Shown: positions 43,622 to 53,275 of the stretch, piece by piece
Position numbering within the stretch: the stretch's first letter is position 1
Layout of the letters: each line of letters starts with the position of its first letter
NCBI GenBank assembly: GCA_910585205.1
Contig: CAJUCC010000065.1
Location: 1 to 64,000, forward strand
Direction: 5' to 3'
DNA: 64,000 nt
Source: an uncultured Lachnospiraceae bacterium
Lineage (GTDB): Bacteria > Bacillota > Clostridia > Lachnospirales > Lachnospiraceae
Notes under the pieces: model-generated
Told to the model about the DNA's origin: nothing
Seen by the model: only the letters and a program-made list of their open reading frames with translations
Database searches by the model: none
Program-made: the position numbers and the translations under genes

Positions 43622-43665
43622 TTCCGATATATTAATTTGGGAATACCTTTGAGGGGAGGAATAAC

Positions 43666-44481
43666 ATGTTAATCACGGATGAAGAGTTTCACCGGATCGC
43701 CACGTACATGAAACAGCGTTACGGAATCGACCTGCATCAGAAAAAGGTTATTATCAACGGGCGTCTGGAAAACCGCATCAAAACGGAAGGCTTTCAGAGT
43801 TTTCAGGATTTTATGGATGCGGTGGAACGGGATAAGTCCGGGCGTCTGGAAAAGATGCTGGTAAATCTCTTGACAACAAATCATACCTATTTTATGCGGG
43901 AGTTCGAGCACTTCGAATATTTCAAGAAGGTCGTACTGCCGTGGCTGAAAGTAAAAGAAGGGGCGAGAAAGGATTTGCGCATCTGGTGCGGCGCGGCTTC
44001 TTCCGGGGAAGAACCGTATATGATCGCCATGGTCATGGCAGACTTTTTCGGATTGGAGAGGAGTCAGTGGGATAAAAAGCTGCTGGCGACGGATTTGTCG
44101 ACCAATGTACTGCAAAAGGCGATGAACGGTACCTACAACGAAGATCAGTTGAAAAATCTGCCGGATCAGTGGAAGCGCCATTTTTTCAAGTCTGTGGGCG
44201 CGGGACAGTATCAGGTGACGGCGGAACTGAAAAACGAAGTGATCTTCCGGCAGTTTAATTTGATGGATCCGTTTCCGTTTAAAAAGAAAATGCATACTGT
44301 ATTTTTGCGCAATGTTATGATATATTTTGATGAGAAGACAAAACGGGAGCTGGTACAGAAAGTTTATGATATACTGGAACCCGGCGGTTATTTCTTTATC
44401 GGGACGACAGAAACGCTGGATCGGAACAGTACACCGTTTCAGATTATCCAGCCGTCGATATTCAGAAAAAGGGAAGGATAG
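43666..44481 (+). CDS. cheR: Chemoreceptor methyltransferase CheR
   Basis: 271 aa, full length. N-terminal helical domain (ITDEEFHRIATYMKQRYGIDLH), then the SAM domain with RIWCGAASSGEEPYMIAM-type motif, ATDLSTNVLQKA, and FLRNVMIYFDEKTK. It methylates glutamates on chemoreceptors. GAGGGGAGGA is the ribosome site. It begins the cheR-cheB-cheY-cheA-cheW run. Confidence 0.96.
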   Translation: MLITDEEFHRIATYMKQRYGIDLHQKKVIINGRLENRIKTEGFQSFQDFMDAVERDKSGRLEKMLVNLLTTNHTYFMREFEHFEYFKKVVLPWLKVKEGARKDLRIWCGAASSGEEPYMIAMVMADFFGLERSQWDKKLLATDLSTNVLQKAMNGTYNEDQLKNLPDQWKRHFFKSVGAGQYQVTAELKNEVIFRQFNLMDPFPFKKKMHTVFLRNVMIYFDEKTKRELVQKVYDILEPGGYFFIGTTETLDRNSTPFQIIQPSIFRKREG

Positions 44482-44490
44482 GGTTACAAT

Positions 44491-45525
44491 ATGCGTCCAA
44501 TCAAAGTGTTGATAGTAGAAGATTCGATTGTGTTCCGGGAGTTGCTTGTACAGAATCTGAGTAAGGATCCGGCGATACAGGTTGTGGGGACAGCCAGAGA
44601 TCCTTTTGAGGCCAGAGATGCTATTCTGGAGAAGAAACCGGATGTTATGACACTGGATGTGGAACTGCCAAGAATGAGCGGTATTGAGTTTTTGCGTAAG
44701 CTGATGCCGCAGTATCCGCTTCCGGTAGTCGTAATCAGTTCTCTGAGTGACAAGGTGTTTGATGCCCTGAACGCAGGCGCCGTGGATTTTGTAGCAAAGC
44801 CGGCGGTATCCAGCAGGGTGCAGTTGGAAGAGTTTATCAGAAACGAGCTTCTCGTTAAGATTAAAATAGCTTCTACGGCCAAGATTAGTAATATCAAAAA
44901 GAAAGTCCTGGCACAGGAGGTGCAGCAGCAAAGTCTCTCCACGAAACGGAATAATCTGATCGTGGCGATTGGCGCGTCCACAGGCGGGACGGAAGCGATA
45001 TTTGCTGTTGTCAAAGAGTACGGAACCGATATTCCCGGCATTGTGGTAGTGCAGCATATGCCGCCCGGATTTACGGCCATGTATGCGAAACGTCTGAACG
45101 ATCAGTGCCGGATACGGGTTAAGGAGGCACAGACAGGAGACCGGGTACAGCCCGGACATATGCTGATCGCACCGGGTGGAGATCAGCACATGCGTCTGGT
45201 CAAGGTAAACGGCGGCTATCAGGTTGAGTGCAAGAAAGGCCCCCGGGTAAACGGACACTGTCCGTCAGTGGATGTCCTGTTTGAATCCGTGGCAAAGACG
45301 GCGGGACCCGATGCGGTGGGCATTATTCTCACCGGCATGGGCGGGGACGGCGCAAAAGGACTGTTGGCTATGCGCAAGGCCGGCGCCAGAACGATCGGAC
45401 AGGATGAATCAACATGTGTTGTTTATGGGATGCCAAAAGTAGCTTATGATCTGGGCGCTGTGGAACATCAGGAAAAGCTGAACCAGATTGCGAGCAGAAC
45501 ATATGCATTGTTAAATAAAATGTAA
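44491..45525 (+). CDS. cheB: Chemotaxis methylesterase/glutamine deamidase CheB
   Basis: 344 aa. REC domain 1-110 (VLIVEDSIVFRELL, TLDVELPRMSG), a linker with a basic helix, then the esterase domain with catalytic Ser163 in GASTGG, His in VVQHMPPGF and Asp in GMGGDGAKG. It removes methyl groups from receptors when phosphorylated by CheA. It follows cheR by nine bases. Confidence 0.96.
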   Translation: MRPIKVLIVEDSIVFRELLVQNLSKDPAIQVVGTARDPFEARDAILEKKPDVMTLDVELPRMSGIEFLRKLMPQYPLPVVVISSLSDKVFDALNAGAVDFVAKPAVSSRVQLEEFIRNELLVKIKIASTAKISNIKKKVLAQEVQQQSLSTKRNNLIVAIGASTGGTEAIFAVVKEYGTDIPGIVVVQHMPPGFTAMYAKRLNDQCRIRVKEAQTGDRVQPGHMLIAPGGDQHMRLVKVNGGYQVECKKGPRVNGHCPSVDVLFESVAKTAGPDAVGIILTGMGGDGAKGLLAMRKAGARTIGQDESTCVVYGMPKVAYDLGAVEHQEKLNQIASRTYALLNKM

Positions 45526-45538
45526 AAGGAGAGAGGAC

Positions 45539-45931
45539 ATGAAGATTTTATTAGCGGAAGATGATTTTGCGACAAGGAAGTTTATGGTGAATTTCCTGTC
45601 AAAGTACGGTGAGTGTGACGCAACCGTGGACGGTATGGAAGCGGTGGACGCATTTATGATGGCTTTGGAGGACGACGAGCCGTACGATCTGGTGTGTCTT
45701 GATATTATGATGCCGGTTATGGACGGGTATCAGGCTCTTGTTGGAATCCGTAATCTGGAAAAAGAAAGAAATATTCCGGAGGATCAGGCGGTAAAGGTCA
45801 TTATGACAACCGCGTTGAATGAAGAAAGAAATGTCAAAATGGCATTTGAGTTAGGTTGTACCATATATTCCGGTAAGCCTATCGACCAGGATCGGTTTGA
45901 GCAGGCGCTCAAAAAACTGAATCTGGTATAG
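45539..45931 (+). CDS. CheY-like single-domain response regulator
   Basis: 130 aa. Receiver only: ILLAEDDFATRKFM, VCLDIMMPVMDG, MTTALNE, SGKPID. The Lys of the switch is present (GKP). A longer stretch than usual (GIRNLEKERNIPEDQAV) lies in the alpha3-beta4 region. In this cluster it is the likely output of CheA; no flagellar switch gene is nearby, so its target is unknown. It lies between cheB and cheA. Confidence 0.9.
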   Translation: MKILLAEDDFATRKFMVNFLSKYGECDATVDGMEAVDAFMMALEDDEPYDLVCLDIMMPVMDGYQALVGIRNLEKERNIPEDQAVKVIMTTALNEERNVKMAFELGCTIYSGKPIDQDRFEQALKKLNLV

Positions 45932-45971
45932 ACAAAAGAGTATATTGAAAATATGCGGGAAAGGAGAATGT

Positions 45972-48140
45972 ATGGCTGAGGAATTTAGTATGGACGGCAT
46001 GCTTGACATGTATCTGTTTGAAAATGAACAGCTTCTGGAACAGCTTCAGGAGATGGTTCTGGAACAGAAGGATGCAGATTGCTTTGATGAAGACAGCATA
46101 AACGAGATATTTAGAACCATGCATACCATTAAAGGCTCATCCGGTATCATGATGTTTGACAATATAACGGCTGTATCACATAAGCTGGAGGATGTGTTTT
46201 ATTATTTGCGGGAATCGCATCCGGAAAATGTACCCCATGTCGATCTGGTAGAGCATGTATTACGAGTGGAGGATTTCATTTCCAGTGAAATGGAGAAGAT
46301 CCGCAATGGCGGGACGCCTGACGGAGATTCCGCAGGGATTATAGCGGATCTTGACGGGTTTCTGGAGATGATTAAAAACGGTGGGACACAGGAGGGAAAA
46401 GAGGCGCCTCCGGAAAATGTTCATGTGGAACCGAAGCAGTTTTATATTGCGCCGGTTGCAACGAGTGCCAGCCGTTTTTATAAAATTTATATCCATTTCT
46501 TTCCGGAGACGGAAATGGCGAATGTGCATGCCTATAAGGCTGTCTATGCGCTGAAAGAAGTGGCCGAAGATCTGTTGTACTCACCGGAAGACATTATCTC
46601 GGATTCGGAATCGGCCGAGGTGATCGCAAAAGAGGGATTCCGCATTCTGCTGCAGGCACAGAGCACGGAAGAGGAGATCCGCAAAATCATCGGCGTCGGA
46701 TACGACATTGAAAAGGTGGATATTTACGAGTGCAAAGCGGAAGAATTCCTGCAGGGATTTGATTTTGGCGACGATGACGATATGCTGCATATCGATCTGG
46801 AATCCAGTGTGGAGGCGATCGAGGCCCGGGCGGAAAATGCCGAAAAGGGCAAAGCAGAGGAAGAAAAACCGGCGAAACCTGTGAAACCGGCGATTGCGCC
46901 GGGCGACTTTGTTATCAAATCCAGAGAGCCCGGAAAACAGAAGAAACTGGCAAAAGACAAACCGAAGACGGAAAAAGCGTCCTTTATCGGCGTCAATGTG
47001 AGCAAGATGGATCAGCTGATGGAACTGATCGGCGAGCTGGTTATTTCGGAATCGGTTGTGCTGCAGAGTTCTGATCTCAAAGTGCCGGGGCTGAATCTTG
47101 ATAACTTTAACAAAGCGGCTGCGCAGCTTGCCAAGATCTCGACGGATCTGCAGAATGTTATTATGTCGATGCGGATGGTGCCGCTGACCAATACCTTCCA
47201 GAAGATGAACCGTATCGTATTCGATGTCTCCAGAAAACTGGGCAAGGATATCGAGTTTTTCATGGTCGGTGAACAGACGGAAGTGGATAAGAATATTATC
47301 GAACATATTTCCGACCCGCTGATGCATCTGGTGCGGAATGCGGTTGACCACGGGATTGAAACAAACGAGGAACGTGCGGAAAGCGGGAAGCCGGATAAGG
47401 GCAAGGTCATTTTGTCGGCAAGAACCGAAGCCGGCAAGGTATGGATCAGTGTAGAGGATAACGGCAAGGGACTTGACCGCAACAAAATACTGGAAAAAGC
47501 GAGAAAACAGGGACTGCTTGATGACGGCAAGCCTGACAGCGCTTATACGGATAAGGAAGTGTATCAGTTTATTACCCTGCCGGGTTTTTCCACCAACGAA
47601 GAGGTTACGGAGTATTCGGGCCGCGGCGTGGGAATGGACGTCGTTGTTCAGAATATTCAGGCGATCGGCGGTACGCTGGATATTGAGAGCTCGCCGGGAT
47701 TCGGCAGCATTATGAGCCTGAAGATTCCGCTGACACTGGCGATTATCGACGGTATTGTTATGGAAACCGGGACGTCTTCCTTTGTTATGGAAACCGGTGT
47801 GATTAAGGAATTTATCCGCGTCAAGGAAGATATGATGATTCATGAACCCAACGGTGAGGAATATATTATGATCCGCGGCGAATGTTATCCGGTGCTTCGT
47901 CTGGGGAAATGGTATGGCCTGACGGAATATCAGGAGTCTGTGGAGGACGGCGTTATGCTGATTCTGGAAGTGGAAGATAAGAAAATCTGTCTTCTGGTTG
48001 ACAAACTGATCGGTGAACAGGAGATTGTTGTAAAGCCGATTCCTTCCTATATCAAGAAGGTGAAGGGGATTTCCGGCTGTACACAGCTTGGTGACGGCAG
48101 CATTGCTTTGATACTGGATGCCGGCGGACTGGTAGAATAG
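45972..48140 (+). CDS. cheA: Chemotaxis histidine kinase CheA
   Basis: 722 aa. P1 Hpt domain with His51 in MHTIKGSSG, a linker and a regulatory P2-like part (about 150-270), an acidic/basic linker (275-335), P3 dimer helices (VNVSKMDQLMELIGELVI), P4 ATPase (HLVRNAVDHGIE, GRGVGMDVV, GFGSIMSLKIPLTLAI) and P5 CheW-like domain to the end. I start at ATG 45972 with AAAGGAG upstream; an in-frame start 27 bases earlier has none. It is the central kinase of this island. Confidence 0.96.
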   Translation: MAEEFSMDGMLDMYLFENEQLLEQLQEMVLEQKDADCFDEDSINEIFRTMHTIKGSSGIMMFDNITAVSHKLEDVFYYLRESHPENVPHVDLVEHVLRVEDFISSEMEKIRNGGTPDGDSAGIIADLDGFLEMIKNGGTQEGKEAPPENVHVEPKQFYIAPVATSASRFYKIYIHFFPETEMANVHAYKAVYALKEVAEDLLYSPEDIISDSESAEVIAKEGFRILLQAQSTEEEIRKIIGVGYDIEKVDIYECKAEEFLQGFDFGDDDDMLHIDLESSVEAIEARAENAEKGKAEEEKPAKPVKPAIAPGDFVIKSREPGKQKKLAKDKPKTEKASFIGVNVSKMDQLMELIGELVISESVVLQSSDLKVPGLNLDNFNKAAAQLAKISTDLQNVIMSMRMVPLTNTFQKMNRIVFDVSRKLGKDIEFFMVGEQTEVDKNIIEHISDPLMHLVRNAVDHGIETNEERAESGKPDKGKVILSARTEAGKVWISVEDNGKGLDRNKILEKARKQGLLDDGKPDSAYTDKEVYQFITLPGFSTNEEVTEYSGRGVGMDVVVQNIQAIGGTLDIESSPGFGSIMSLKIPLTLAIIDGIVMETGTSSFVMETGVIKEFIRVKEDMMIHEPNGEEYIMIRGECYPVLRLGKWYGLTEYQESVEDGVMLILEVEDKKICLLVDKLIGEQEIVVKPIPSYIKKVKGISGCTQLGDGSIALILDAGGLVE

Positions 48141-48164
48141 TGAGAGAGAAAGGAACGGGATCAT

Positions 48165-48707
48165 ATGAATGAATTAAGCGAATTGAAGAGACAGGAAGAA
48201 GAAAGAGCCGCTTCAAATGAGCATGATACACAAAAGGGCAAATATATGACCTTTAAATCCGGTAATGAGTATTTCGGACTGGAAATTCAGTATGTGAATG
48301 AAATTATTCAGTTCCAGACCATTACGGCGATTCCCGAAACAGAAGATTATATCAAGGGGCTGATTAATCTGCGGGGTAAGGTAATTCCTGTGGTTGATGT
48401 CCGGCTGCGTTTTAAGCAGGAGCCGTTTGAATACAATGACAGGACCTGTATTATTGTTATCAATGTAAAATCCATGATGGTAGGGTTGATCGTGGAGAAA
48501 ATTGCAGAAGTTGTGGAGATCAAAGAAGAAAATATTCTGCCGCCTCCGAGCATCGGCAGGGCCGATAAATCGCATCACAAATATGTGTATGGGATTGGCA
48601 AAGTAGGAAATTCCGTAAAATTGCTGCTGGATCCGGATAAACTGCTGAATGACGATGACTTGACGGTGATGGAACAGGCAAACGATTTAGTCTTGGATGA
48701 AGATTGA
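48165..48707 (+). CDS. cheW: Coupling protein CheW
   Basis: 180 aa, with one CheW domain (about 25-165): [49 protein letters not shown] short charged N-terminus precedes it. It links receptors with CheA. AAAGGAACG lies before the ATG, and the chemoreceptor gene begins 13 bases after it. Confidence 0.95.
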   Translation: MNELSELKRQEEERAASNEHDTQKGKYMTFKSGNEYFGLEIQYVNEIIQFQTITAIPETEDYIKGLINLRGKVIPVVDVRLRFKQEPFEYNDRTCIIVINVKSMMVGLIVEKIAEVVEIKEENILPPPSIGRADKSHHKYVYGIGKVGNSVKLLLDPDKLLNDDDLTVMEQANDLVLDED

Positions 48708-48720
48708 GAGGGAGAGTCAA

Positions 48721-50085
48721 ATGAAAAACTTGAAAATGAAAACAAAGCTGATTTTGGGGTTTGTATTTCCCATTGTCATTACCATTTTGAACGCCGTTAT
48801 CAGCGAGGTGACGACAGCCTATGCGATTGTGCTGGAGGATCCGAAGGAACAGGAAATTTATACGCACCTTGCCAGCTTTGTGACGATCGGATTTTGTGTT
48901 GTATCCATTATTATTACGGTATTTATTGCACTGGCGCTGATTAAAACGATCGAGAAGTCGGTGGCGCAGCTTTCCGACGCCGCAAAAGAAATTGCGGTCG
49001 GCCATGTCAATATTGATCTGGAGAAGTATAACAATGACGAGTTTGGTGAACTGGTAGACGAGTACAATAAAGTAATCGAAAATATCAAGTATCAGGCCAG
49101 CATTGCGGAAGAGGTGTCGAACGGAAACCTGACGGTTTCGGTTGTACCCAAATCTCCGGATGATGTACTTGGCAACTCCCTGAAAAAACTAGTGGAAGAT
49201 AATCTGAATGCACTGTCCAATATCAGTGATGCGGGTTCCCAGGTAACGGTAAGTTCTTCCCAGGTTGCAAGCGCAAGCCAGGCGCTGGCACAGGGTTCCA
49301 CAGAGCAGGCAAGCGCTATTGAGGAGATTACGGCTTCAATTGATGAGATTGCCGATAAGACAAAACAGAATGCGGAAGAGGCCAATCAGGCGGCAAGCCT
49401 TGTGGCGCATGTTATTACCGACGTGCAGCAGGGGAATGACCAGATGCAGAGCATGATGGTTGCTATGCAGGGGATTAATAAGGCATCCGAAAGCATTTCC
49501 AAGATTATCAAAGTAATTGACGATATTGCGTTCCAGACAAACATTCTCGCACTGAATGCAGCGGTTGAGGCGGCAAGAGCAGGGGAGGCCGGAAAAGGTT
49601 TCGCAGTCGTGGCGGAGGAAGTCAGAAGTCTGGCAGCCAAGAGTGCTTCTGCGGCGGCAGAGACGGCAGAACTGATCGAAGATTCGATTGACAAAGTAAA
49701 TGCGGGAACAAAAATCGCGGATGAAACGGCAAAATCAATGGAAGCGATTACCAAGCGGGTACAGGACAGCGAAATGATTATCAACGGCATCGCAGAATCC
49801 TCCAATTATCAGGCGACAGCGGTAGCACAGATCGAGCAGGCAATCACACAAGTGTCACAGGTTGTGCAGACCAACTCGGCTACGAGCCAGCAGTGTGCGG
49901 CAGCCAGCGAGGAACTGTCCAATCAGGCATCCAGAATGCGCGAGATGCTTTCCATTTATCGTCTGGGATCGGGCAGCAGTATGTCAATGTCCTCTTCCTA
50001 CCAGGATAGCTCTTATTCTTACACATCCTCATCAAGTGCAAATGAACAGGTTATATCTCTGGGAGATGATTTCGGAAAATATTAA
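48721..50085 (+). CDS. Methyl-accepting chemotaxis protein with minimal extracellular loop
   Basis: 454 aa. TM1 about 9-30 and TM2 about 47-72, with only some 15 residues outside between them, so there is no room for a ligand-binding domain. HAMP follows (two units, to about 155), then the signalling domain with the tip [32 protein letters not shown]. The C-terminal tail is rich in Ser and Tyr, without a CheR-binding pentapeptide. I start at ATG 48721 with GAGGGAGAG upstream. Its signal may come through the membrane, its HAMP units or partner proteins. Confidence 0.92.
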   Translation: MKNLKMKTKLILGFVFPIVITILNAVISEVTTAYAIVLEDPKEQEIYTHLASFVTIGFCVVSIIITVFIALALIKTIEKSVAQLSDAAKEIAVGHVNIDLEKYNNDEFGELVDEYNKVIENIKYQASIAEEVSNGNLTVSVVPKSPDDVLGNSLKKLVEDNLNALSNISDAGSQVTVSSSQVASASQALAQGSTEQASAIEEITASIDEIADKTKQNAEEANQAASLVAHVITDVQQGNDQMQSMMVAMQGINKASESISKIIKVIDDIAFQTNILALNAAVEAARAGEAGKGFAVVAEEVRSLAAKSASAAAETAELIEDSIDKVNAGTKIADETAKSMEAITKRVQDSEMIINGIAESSNYQATAVAQIEQAITQVSQVVQTNSATSQQCAAASEELSNQASRMREMLSIYRLGSGSSMSMSSSYQDSSYSYTSSSSANEQVISLGDDFGKY

Positions 50086-50099
50086 CACGGACAGATCAT

Positions 50100-50137
50100 G
50101 GCACAGGGACAAACGCTCCTGTGCCTTTCCGTTTTTA
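50100..50137 (+). terminator. Terminator after the cheR-to-receptor run
   Basis: GGCACAGG (50100-50107) pairs with CCTGTGCC (50118-50125), followed by TTTCCGTTTTT. It precedes the Hpt gene by about 35 bases and may be leaky. Confidence 0.7.
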
Positions 50138-50171
50138 TTAAAAAACCGGTGTAAAAGAAGGAGAAGATTAC

Positions 50172-50525
50172 ATGGAATTATTTGAAGAATTGAAAACTTT
50201 GGGCGTGGATGTGGACGGAGGCCTGAGGCGGATCAATAACAATGCAAAACTTTATACGAGACTGCTCGGCACGTTCGTAAAATCGATTGAAGGGCAGAGC
50301 GTTGCGCCTGATTTTGACGAAGCGCAGGTGGCGGAAGCGGTGGAAAAGGCACATGCTATCAAGGGAACGGCCGGAAATCTTTCGATTACGCCGGTCTATG
50401 AAGCGTATACAAAGGTGGTCGATCTGCTGCGGGCAGGTCAGATTGATGATGCACGTCCGATTTTGCAGGAGATACAGCCGGTGCAGGCGGCGATTGTAGA
50501 CTGTATCAAGGGACACATGGAATAG
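50172..50525 (+). CDS. Free histidine phosphotransfer (Hpt) protein
   Basis: 117 aa, a single Hpt four-helix domain. The phosphorylated residue is His61 in AHAIKGTAGNLSI. Such proteins carry phosphate between receivers of hybrid kinases and response regulators. AAGGAGAAG lies before the ATG. The next gene is a hybrid kinase with two receivers, so the two probably form one phosphorelay, which may end at the HD-GYP regulators. Confidence 0.92.
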   Translation: MELFEELKTLGVDVDGGLRRINNNAKLYTRLLGTFVKSIEGQSVAPDFDEAQVAEAVEKAHAIKGTAGNLSITPVYEAYTKVVDLLRAGQIDDARPILQEIQPVQAAIVDCIKGHME

Positions 50526-50562
50526 GACATAATACTGCGTTTGCAACTTTGGAGTGAAAAAA

Positions 50563-53103
50563 ATGAACAAAAAGACAATGAATTTTTTCAGGATTAGTGC
50601 GTCGATTGCAGTGACTGCCTGTGTGCTTGTTTTTCTTTTTCTGTCCATTTTTATGACCCACCAGACAGAACGTACTGTCCGGGAGATCAGCGATACATAT
50701 ATGTCTGAGATGAGCCGGCAGATCCGGCAGAAGTTTGAGGCGATCATCGGGCTGCGTTTGCAACAGGTGGAAGGCATTATCACACGGACGGAACCGGGTT
50801 CGGTGATGTACGGCACGGAAATGTTGTTGGAATTGCAGACGAGTGCCGAGATCCGAAATTTCTCTTATCTGGGGCTGTATTCCGCGGATGGGGAGATTGA
50901 GAAAATTTACGGGGAAGATATGGAGATCGTCGATCAGGAGGCAGCCATAGATCTCTATAACAAAGCAGGTGATCTGATCTGTCAGGGAAGGATGGAAAAC
51001 GGCCAGAGAGTGCTCGTTATGGGAAAAGCGGCGGCATATCCCATGAAAGGCGGAAAGACAAGCAGCATTCTGATCGTGGGACTTCCCATGAATTATCTGA
51101 AAGACGTGCTGTTTTTGAATGAGAAAGACTCGGCGGCATATTCTCATATTATTGATGATGACGGAAGTTTTGTCGTGCGGAGTGAAGGCGCTTTCCGGGA
51201 GAACTATTTCAGCCGGGTTCGGGAGCATTATGAGACATTGGATGGCAAGACGCCGGAAGAATATGTGCAGGAACTGCAGGAAGCGATCAATACCAACAGT
51301 GTGTATTCTGACATTGTTTCGATTGAAGGAAAGAAACAGCGAATCTATTGTATGCCGCTTGCGGACAATACGTCCTGGTATCTGGTATCGGCCATGCCAA
51401 ACGATTACATGGAAGGCGCGATTTCGCGGCTGGACAGACTGCGGAATGTGGTTATGATGGGTTCCGTGTCGCTTATTCTGCTTGTGCTGGGCGGGATATT
51501 TTTTGTCTATTACCGTATGTCCAGGCAGCAGATTATTGATCTGAACAAAGCAACGAAAGAGGCGCAGTATGCCAATAAGGCAAAGAGTGAGTTCCTTTCC
51601 AGCATGAGTCATGACATTCGTTCTCCTATGAATGCGATTATCGGCATGACAGAGATTGCTCAGAGAAATATCGACGATAAGGACAGGGTGTCAGACTGTC
51701 TGAAAAAGGTCAGCCTGTCGAGTAAGCATCTTTTGGGACTGATTAATGACGTACTGGATATGTCAAAGATCGAGAGCGGTAAGATGACGTTGAACGAAGT
51801 GCCGATGTCTCTGAAAGACGTGATGGATGATATTGTCAATATCATGCAGCCGCAGCTCAAGGCGAGAAAGCAGCTTTTTGATATTTATATCCAGAAAATT
51901 CTCTTGGAAAATGTATACTGCGATACGGTGCGACTGAATCAGGTTTTGATAAATTTGTTGACCAATGCGGTTAAATTTACGCCTGAGGGTGGGCGGGTCG
52001 ATGTGCATGTATATCAGGAAGCTTCTCCGAAGGGGGACGAATATATCCGTACCCATTTTAAGGTGGAAGATAACGGAATCGGCATGTCGGAAGAGTTTCA
52101 GAAAAAAATATGGGATACTTTTTCCCGGGAAGAGACCGATCAGGTTCGGCATATTGTAGGCGCCGGACTGGGAACATCCATTACCAAGCGGATTGTTGAG
52201 CTGATGGGCGGAACGATCGGGCTGACAAGTGCACTGGGTGAAGGAAGCTGTTTTCATGTCATACTGGATTTGCGCAAAGCGGAGGCGGCGGATATGCAGA
52301 TGAAGCTGCCGGAATGGAATATTCTGGTTGTGGATGACAACGAGTGGCTCTGTCTCAGTGCCGTTTCCAATTTGGAGGAACTGGGGGCGCATGCGGAATG
52401 GACCCTGGATGGCTGGGACGCGGTCAAAATGATTACGGAGCGGCATGAAAAGGGCGATGATTACCGCTTTGTACTGGTAGACTGGAGAATGCCGCAGATG
52501 GACGGCATTGAGACGATACGGGAGATCCGCAAGTCCGTCGGCAACAGCGTGCCGATCTTCCTGATTTCTGCGTATGACTGGAATGAACTGGGAGAAGAGG
52601 TAGCGTCCGAGATTGAAGGCTTTATCGCCAAGCCGCTGTTTAAATCGCGTCTGTATGAGCGGTTGAAACAGTATGTGGAAGGATACAATCCCGAGGAAGA
52701 GGAAAGCAGCGATGAGGTTGATTTTACCGGAAAGCGGATTCTTCTGGCCGAGGATATGGACATCAACTGGGAAGTTGCAAGTGAGATCCTGTCCATTACC
52801 GGCATGGAGCTGGAGCGCGCAGAAAACGGCAGAATCTGTGTGGAAATGTTTGAAAAATCCGAAGTGGGCTATTACGATGCGGTTCTGATGGACATTCGTA
52901 TGCCGATTATGGACGGTTATGATGCGACAAAAGCTATCCGCTCACTCGGACGCGCTGACAATGGCCTGCCGATCATCGCCATGACGGCGGATGCCTTCTC
53001 CGACGATGCGCAGCACTGTCTGGAATGCGGTATGAATGCGCACATTCCCAAACCGTTGGACATCGAGGAATGCATGCGTGTGCTGCAGCGATTCCTGAAT
53101 TAA
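50563..53103 (+). CDS. Membrane hybrid histidine kinase with two receiver domains
   Basis: 846 aa. TM1 about 10-33, an external sensor of about 250 aa with Cache-like features, TM2 about 297-318, HisKA with His350 in SMSHDIRSPMNAI, HATPase_c (NLLTNAVKFT, EDNGIGMSEEF, GTSITKRIVELMGGT), then REC1 with Asp640 (VDWRMPQMDG) and REC2 with Asp777 (MDIRMPIMDG). Architecture HK-REC-REC fits a phosphorelay with the Hpt protein just upstream. I start at ATG 50563, nine bases after GGAG. Confidence 0.92.
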   Translation: MNKKTMNFFRISASIAVTACVLVFLFLSIFMTHQTERTVREISDTYMSEMSRQIRQKFEAIIGLRLQQVEGIITRTEPGSVMYGTEMLLELQTSAEIRNFSYLGLYSADGEIEKIYGEDMEIVDQEAAIDLYNKAGDLICQGRMENGQRVLVMGKAAAYPMKGGKTSSILIVGLPMNYLKDVLFLNEKDSAAYSHIIDDDGSFVVRSEGAFRENYFSRVREHYETLDGKTPEEYVQELQEAINTNSVYSDIVSIEGKKQRIYCMPLADNTSWYLVSAMPNDYMEGAISRLDRLRNVVMMGSVSLILLVLGGIFFVYYRMSRQQIIDLNKATKEAQYANKAKSEFLSSMSHDIRSPMNAIIGMTEIAQRNIDDKDRVSDCLKKVSLSSKHLLGLINDVLDMSKIESGKMTLNEVPMSLKDVMDDIVNIMQPQLKARKQLFDIYIQKILLENVYCDTVRLNQVLINLLTNAVKFTPEGGRVDVHVYQEASPKGDEYIRTHFKVEDNGIGMSEEFQKKIWDTFSREETDQVRHIVGAGLGTSITKRIVELMGGTIGLTSALGEGSCFHVILDLRKAEAADMQMKLPEWNILVVDDNEWLCLSAVSNLEELGAHAEWTLDGWDAVKMITERHEKGDDYRFVLVDWRMPQMDGIETIREIRKSVGNSVPIFLISAYDWNELGEEVASEIEGFIAKPLFKSRLYERLKQYVEGYNPEEEESSDEVDFTGKRILLAEDMDINWEVASEILSITGMELERAENGRICVEMFEKSEVGYYDAVLMDIRMPIMDGYDATKAIRSLGRADNGLPIIAMTADAFSDDAQHCLECGMNAHIPKPLDIEECMRVLQRFLN

Positions 53104-53121
53104 GGGGCTTTTTGGAAAACC

Positions 53122-53151
53122 TTGCGTTTTCCGGTCGAATTGTGGTATAAT
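53122..53151 (+). promoter_or_regulatory. Promoter of the MotA/MotB-like pair
   Basis: TTGCGT (53122-53127) and perfect TATAAT (53146-53151) with an 18-bp spacer. A leader of about 115 nt with a terminator-like hairpin lies before the gene. Confidence 0.6.
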
Positions 53152-53201
53152 TCTGACAGAGTTCAGCGAACATGACAAAATGAAAGATCAAAGTGTGAAG
53201 C

Positions 53202-53229
53202 GAAAGAGTGGATATTATTCCACTCTTTC
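53202..53229 (+). promoter_or_regulatory. Leader hairpin before the MotA-like gene (twin of the rimP leader hairpin)
   Basis: GAAAGAGTGGA and TCCACTCTTTC flank a TATTAT centre (28 nt in all), then TTG. The arms are identical with those of the hairpin before rimP (55348-55375). It lies between a promoter and the gene start, so an attenuator role fits better than simple termination of the kinase gene. Confidence 0.65.
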
Positions 53230-53275
53230 TTGCATCACGAGCAAATCTTAAGATTTTCCTAAGGAGGAGGTTGTT

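Noticed and set aside
43669..45258. A 529-aa open frame on the minus strand opposite cheR and cheB
   Set aside because: Both plus-strand genes have complete catalytic motifs. The opposite frame shows no family features.
53104..53135. Hairpin GGAAAAC-CTTGC-GTTTTCC as terminator of the hybrid kinase gene
   Set aside because: No T run follows and it overlaps the -35 of the next promoter, so I do not list it as a terminator.
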